This document shows positions 60,583-64,000 of a stretch of DNA of 64,000 bases, piece after piece. The notes under the pieces are model-generated. The model did not search any database. It saw nothing but the letters and a program-made list of their open reading frames with translations, and had not been told where the DNA came from. The position numbers and the translations under genes were made by a program. Position 1 is the stretch's first letter. Each line of letters begins with the position of its first letter. Source of the stretch: Theobroma cacao (taxonomy: Eukaryota > Streptophyta > Magnoliopsida > Malvales > Malvaceae); the NCBI RefSeq assembly GCF_000208745.1, contig NC_030855.1, positions 10,711,270 to 10,775,269 on the forward strand, written 5' to 3'.

Positions 60583-60922
60583 TGATAAATTGGCAATATT
60601 ATAGTTGGTAACATAATCTAAGAAAGTGGGTTAGCTTTCAATATTAACTGTGGGTTTAAAGTGTAAGTCTGTGTAGGAAACCTTAAATTCTATAATGAGT
60701 AAGGACTAAAGATTCATTATATAAAAGTAGTGTTAAGTCTCTTCCCTTAGGTACACAAAACATTAAGAATGTCACCTATTGGAGAATTCCCATAGTTAAT
60801 CTAATTAGTATTGTTTCCAATGTCAAATCATGAATAAAAAATCAAGTATGTTTTTGAATTCTAAAAATTAAAGTGTGGAGAATCTTGGGTTAATATAAAT
60901 TTTTTATACATAAAATTTATCA
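60583..60922 (+). repeat. 5' LTR of the right-edge copia element
   Basis: 340 bases with perfect 8-bp inverted ends TGATAAAT...ATTTATCA and a TATA box (TATATAAAAG, 60718-60727). Short LTRs of this size are usual for non-Sirevirus copia lineages. Confidence 0.85.
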
Positions 60923-60924
60923 AT

Positions 60925-60936
60925 TGGTATTAGAGC
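60925..60936 (+). other. Primer-binding site (initiator Met tRNA)
   Basis: TGGTATTAGAGC, one base different from TGGTATCAGAGC, two bases after the LTR. Confidence 0.88.
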
Positions 60937-62739
60937 AAATCATAGTTTGGATTTAGGACCTAATTTAACATTATTTTCAGTGATTTGCTATAAATTTGCC
61001 ATGTTTAAGTTGAAATCTTTAGGCAGCCAGAAAACTAGTTTTCCACCACTGGATTTTTCAATAAGTATAGGGTTTGTTTTCCTCTTAATGCAAGGATTAA
61101 ATTCATATAAAGATTTTAAATTCATATAAAGATTGTAAGTTGGTTTTGGCTTATAAATAAAGAAATCAAAACTTAAAGTTTCAGGTTTAAATTTAAACCT
61201 AATTTGTGAATCGATTAAAATCTTGATATTTTATGTGCTTTAGTTCAAATTTATCTTTGTAAATCACTTGTTATATGTTATAAAGATGAAACATAAGTTT
61301 TAATTGCAAAAACGATTGGTTATAAGACTGAATATTGAAAAAACCAAAACAGGTCAAGAATGGGTGCAAAACTTGAAATTTTGGACAATTGATCTCGATT
61401 CATGGGTTTCATAAGACAAAGTGTTAATCAAGTTTTTGAAAGCTTTTATTCAATTAAAAATCAAGAATTAAGGAGAAAATAAGAAGACTCGAAAGGGTTA
61501 GTTTTTGCCCTGGTCGAGTCTTGAAGAAGAGCAAATCACTTGGATAGCGAGGTCCACTCATGGCGTGTAGTGCATGGGACCTACTCGGGCCATGCTTTTT
61601 GACAATTTTTTTTTTTTGAGCAGATTTCTTTCGCTCTCCCTCTGCTACTTGTTTGTGCTATTTTTTATTTTTAGTGCATATTAAATATTTATTTATTTAT
61701 TATGTGCATTTAATTAATTATTATAAATATTTTGGTGAAATATTTCTACAATGCATTCGACAAAAACTCATATAAATATTTTTAAGTTTAATGGTAACAT
61801 GTACTGTCCCAAGATTTTTGTGTATTTTATATACTCTTGGGATAAAGTTATAGTAAAAATTGATAACTAAAACTTTATAGAGTGATATTTTTCAATTTTT
61901 AACATTAATGAAAGTATAATGATTGAGTATCTCATTAGGTTATGTCCCATATGTAGGTATGATTTTTGGAGTACAATGTCCAATGCTCATTAAGCTAATA
62001 ATAATAATAAAATAAATAAATAAAATCATACCATGAAGTTTGTATGGGTAATAGAAAGCAATATCTTTTAATGTGAGAAGTTTCATTTATGCTAGTTGAT
62101 TTGTAGTCACCAAAGTAGCCAATAAGCTAGTTTTGTGGAATTATCATCCTCATATGTTTTAGAGATGTCTATGGTTTTGGTGTACATTCATTCACCTAAA
62201 AGTAGTGTTTTATATTGTAGTTAAAGGGTAGCAAATAAAAGCATGTGTGTGGAAATTGGCTAACTTTATTAGTTTATTCACCTGAAGGTGGTAAGTTACA
62301 AAGGTTGTGTTATCTTCTTATGACCATTTTTATGTGGAAAGGCTCCTAATTACATGTCATGCATTCATCCTAAGCTGCTTATATGATCATGTGCTTGGAC
62401 CTATTTATTATGCTCGTTTATGATTTTGGACTATTTTGATTATCGTATTTATATTAATTAGGTTACATTGTTTAAATTTTCATTAACATTTTCTATCAAT
62501 AACTATATGGTCACCATTAAGATTTTGATTGTATTAAACATTAAGAATTGGAAAAGAGATGTGAATTTTTTTCATTTAAATAGAAGACATAAACTTGGCT
62601 ATGAATGTAAATAAACATGAAAGACCTGTTAAAATTTACAAGGAAAATAAGAAAGCTTTGAAGGCATGAGAAAGATCTAATAAATTCTATCTGTTTGTTA
62701 TTAAAATTTCCTTTTTTGAACATTTGCTAGTGGACTTCT
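60937..62739 (+). other. Leader and badly decayed gag N-terminus
   Basis: No readable protein. A poly-T run at about 61608-61617 and AT-rich filler suggest small insertions. The gag start should lie in here, but I cannot place it. Confidence 0.4.
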
Positions 62740-64000
62740 TGATACAACTAATGCAAAAGAGTTCTTAACTGTCATAGGACAAAGATATAAGGTGTCATCG
62801 AATGCTGAATTTGGTACTCTTTTAAAAGGAACTTTATTCCATGAAATATGATGGGATAGGAAGAGTTAGAGAATACATCATTAAAAGGGTTCATTATCAA
62901 ACCAAATTAAGAGGCCTTGTATCATTATTCTTAATGCTTGCATTGTTCATCAAGCCTTGACCACTTTTCCTCCTGAATTTGGGTGTATAGCCATTACATA
63001 CAACCTATAAAATGAGTCTTGGATCATTAATGATCTTATCACTAGATGTGTTGCTAAGGAAGATAAGATCAAAACTAAAAAAACCAATAATGCTCTTTTT
63101 GTTACCAAAACTTTTCATAAGAAAGGTAAGAAATATAAACTTAATGCTCCTAAACAAGTAAAGGATAAAAGGAAAAAATATGGTTAATCTACCAGTGTTT
63201 TAAGGTCCTAAAATTGTCATCAAGAAGGAAATCGAGTGTTTCTTTTGAATAAAAAAGGACATAAGAAACAAGATTGTCTCAAAAATAAGACTTTGGTAGG
63301 AAAGTACAAACATGAATGTAACTCTTTCATTCTTGTTGTTTATGAATCCAATCCAATTGAAGCCTTAGCTAGTTTTTGGCGGCTAGACAATGGTGTACCT
63401 AATATGTCATTTTACCTTACCAGGGTTCATAAGCAATAGTAAGCCAAACAAGAATGAGTCTAAAGTCACAGTTGGCAATAATATAAAGCCAGAAGTTGAG
63501 TTTGTACCAACAGTTTGCTTAATATTAAATACTGAAAATACACTTTTTTTGAAAAACAATTTCTATATACTGTCATTTAGACAAAATTTAGTTTCAGTTT
63601 ATGTATGAAACAATGCTAGTTATGCTTTCAAAATAAAGGATTTAATTATTAAGATAATTATTGATTCAAGATATTGGCTTGTGGTCTTTAACTCATGCAT
63701 TATGTAGATTATATTTAGCCACTACTAATATTTATGCCACCTCATATAATGTTGAAAGAGTTGTCTAAAGGTCCCACATAAAGGAAACATCTTCCTTGTT
63801 GTTGCATAAAACACTTGGTCGCATCTCCATGGAAAGAACAAAAGGTTAAAAAAGGATAATATCTTTACTACTATTAATTATGATGACTCGGACACATGTG
63901 TTGAGGGGTAAAATGACTAAGATAAAGGGAAAGGAATCAAATAAAAGTTCCAATTTATTAAAACTTATTCACAGTAACATAATTTTGAACCATATATCCA
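62740..64000 (+). pseudogene. Copia gag-protease-integrase start, broken
   Basis: Pieces in several frames follow the order of a copia polyprotein. LLDTTNAKEFLTVIG is a gag helix region (62740). WIINDLITRCVAKEDKI follows at about 63020. Then comes a zinc-knuckle remnant, LLNKKGHKKQDC (63240), with its first cysteine pair lost. FWRLDNGVPNMSF (63377) stands where the protease has W-LDSG; here S-G is N-G. Then SFRQNLVSVYV, and LLLHKTLGRISMERTKRL (63805), the zinc-binding pre-integrase region. Stops, including one near 63920, and frame shifts abound. The remainder is outside the window. Confidence 0.82.

Larger units (their letters stand above)
60583..64000 (+). mobile_element. Decayed Ty1/copia element, 5' part, continuing past the window
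   Basis: A 340-base LTR, primer site, gag and the start of pol are in order on the plus strand. The 3' part and second LTR are beyond 64000. Many stops and frame shifts show it is old. Confidence 0.85.

Noticed and set aside
1..64000. CRISPR, bacterial operon or organelle insert
   Set aside because: Repeats are LTR or tandem type; no spaced identical repeats with unique spacers, no ribosome-binding or chloroplast or mitochondrial gene signatures; sequence is typical plant nuclear repeat DNA.

Overview
The window is plant nuclear DNA, most likely from a dicot. It is AT-rich and almost entirely built of LTR retrotransposons and their remnants: Ty3/gypsy and Ty1/copia coding fragments, initiator-Met tRNA primer sites, polypurine tracts, very long solo LTRs and nested insertions. 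I see no rRNA, tRNA, CRISPR or intact host gene. Every element reading frame is broken, so coding pieces are listed as pseudogenes. The species cannot be named from this sequence.

Layout. Positions 1-11079 hold a partial LTR of 'family A' and then a complete but dead Ty3/gypsy element on the minus strand (two 2.5-2.6 kb LTRs, gag, protease, RT-RNase H and integrase with a chromodomain-like end). Positions 11080-30890 hold a decayed minus-strand LTR element whose LTR is split by a plus-strand copia element of Sirevirus type (14427-29917). The 3' LTR of that Sirevirus is split by a minus-strand family A solo LTR (24503-29900), which is itself split by a plus-strand solo LTR (25317-28001). This four-layer nest is supported by target-site duplications (TSDs) and by uninterrupted relatives elsewhere in the window. 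Positions 30890-49982 are a mosaic of fragments: a copia gag scrap, Sirevirus-type LTRs, a gypsy LTR with a terminal hairpin, non-coding (LARD-like) LTR elements, a 'family B' LTR with an inverted family B LTR inside it, and a truncated family A LTR. Positions 49983-52953 are a family B solo LTR with a perfect TSD. Positions 54834-55635 are an 800 bp MITE with long inverted repeats. Positions 55646-60582 are the only stretch that looks low-copy and hold no convincing gene. From 60583 to the window end runs a decayed copia element that continues outside.

How the parts relate. The best candidates for undescribed biology are in the LTR elements. (1) The Sirevirus carries an additional roughly 600-codon reading frame 3' of pol. 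Upstream of it lies a copy of the palindrome pair from its own LTR U3, which suggests a captured internal promoter. (2) Several unrelated LTR families carry arrays of short palindromes: CTTAGTCGACTAAG, TTCTCGCTGCAGCGAGAA, CGTGGC-CTA-GCCACG and GATCGACC/GGGTCGATC. (3) One solo LTR is a chimera with a family B front and a family A back. Damage to coding frames is mostly C-to-T and G-to-A transitions, as expected of methylated, silenced repeats.
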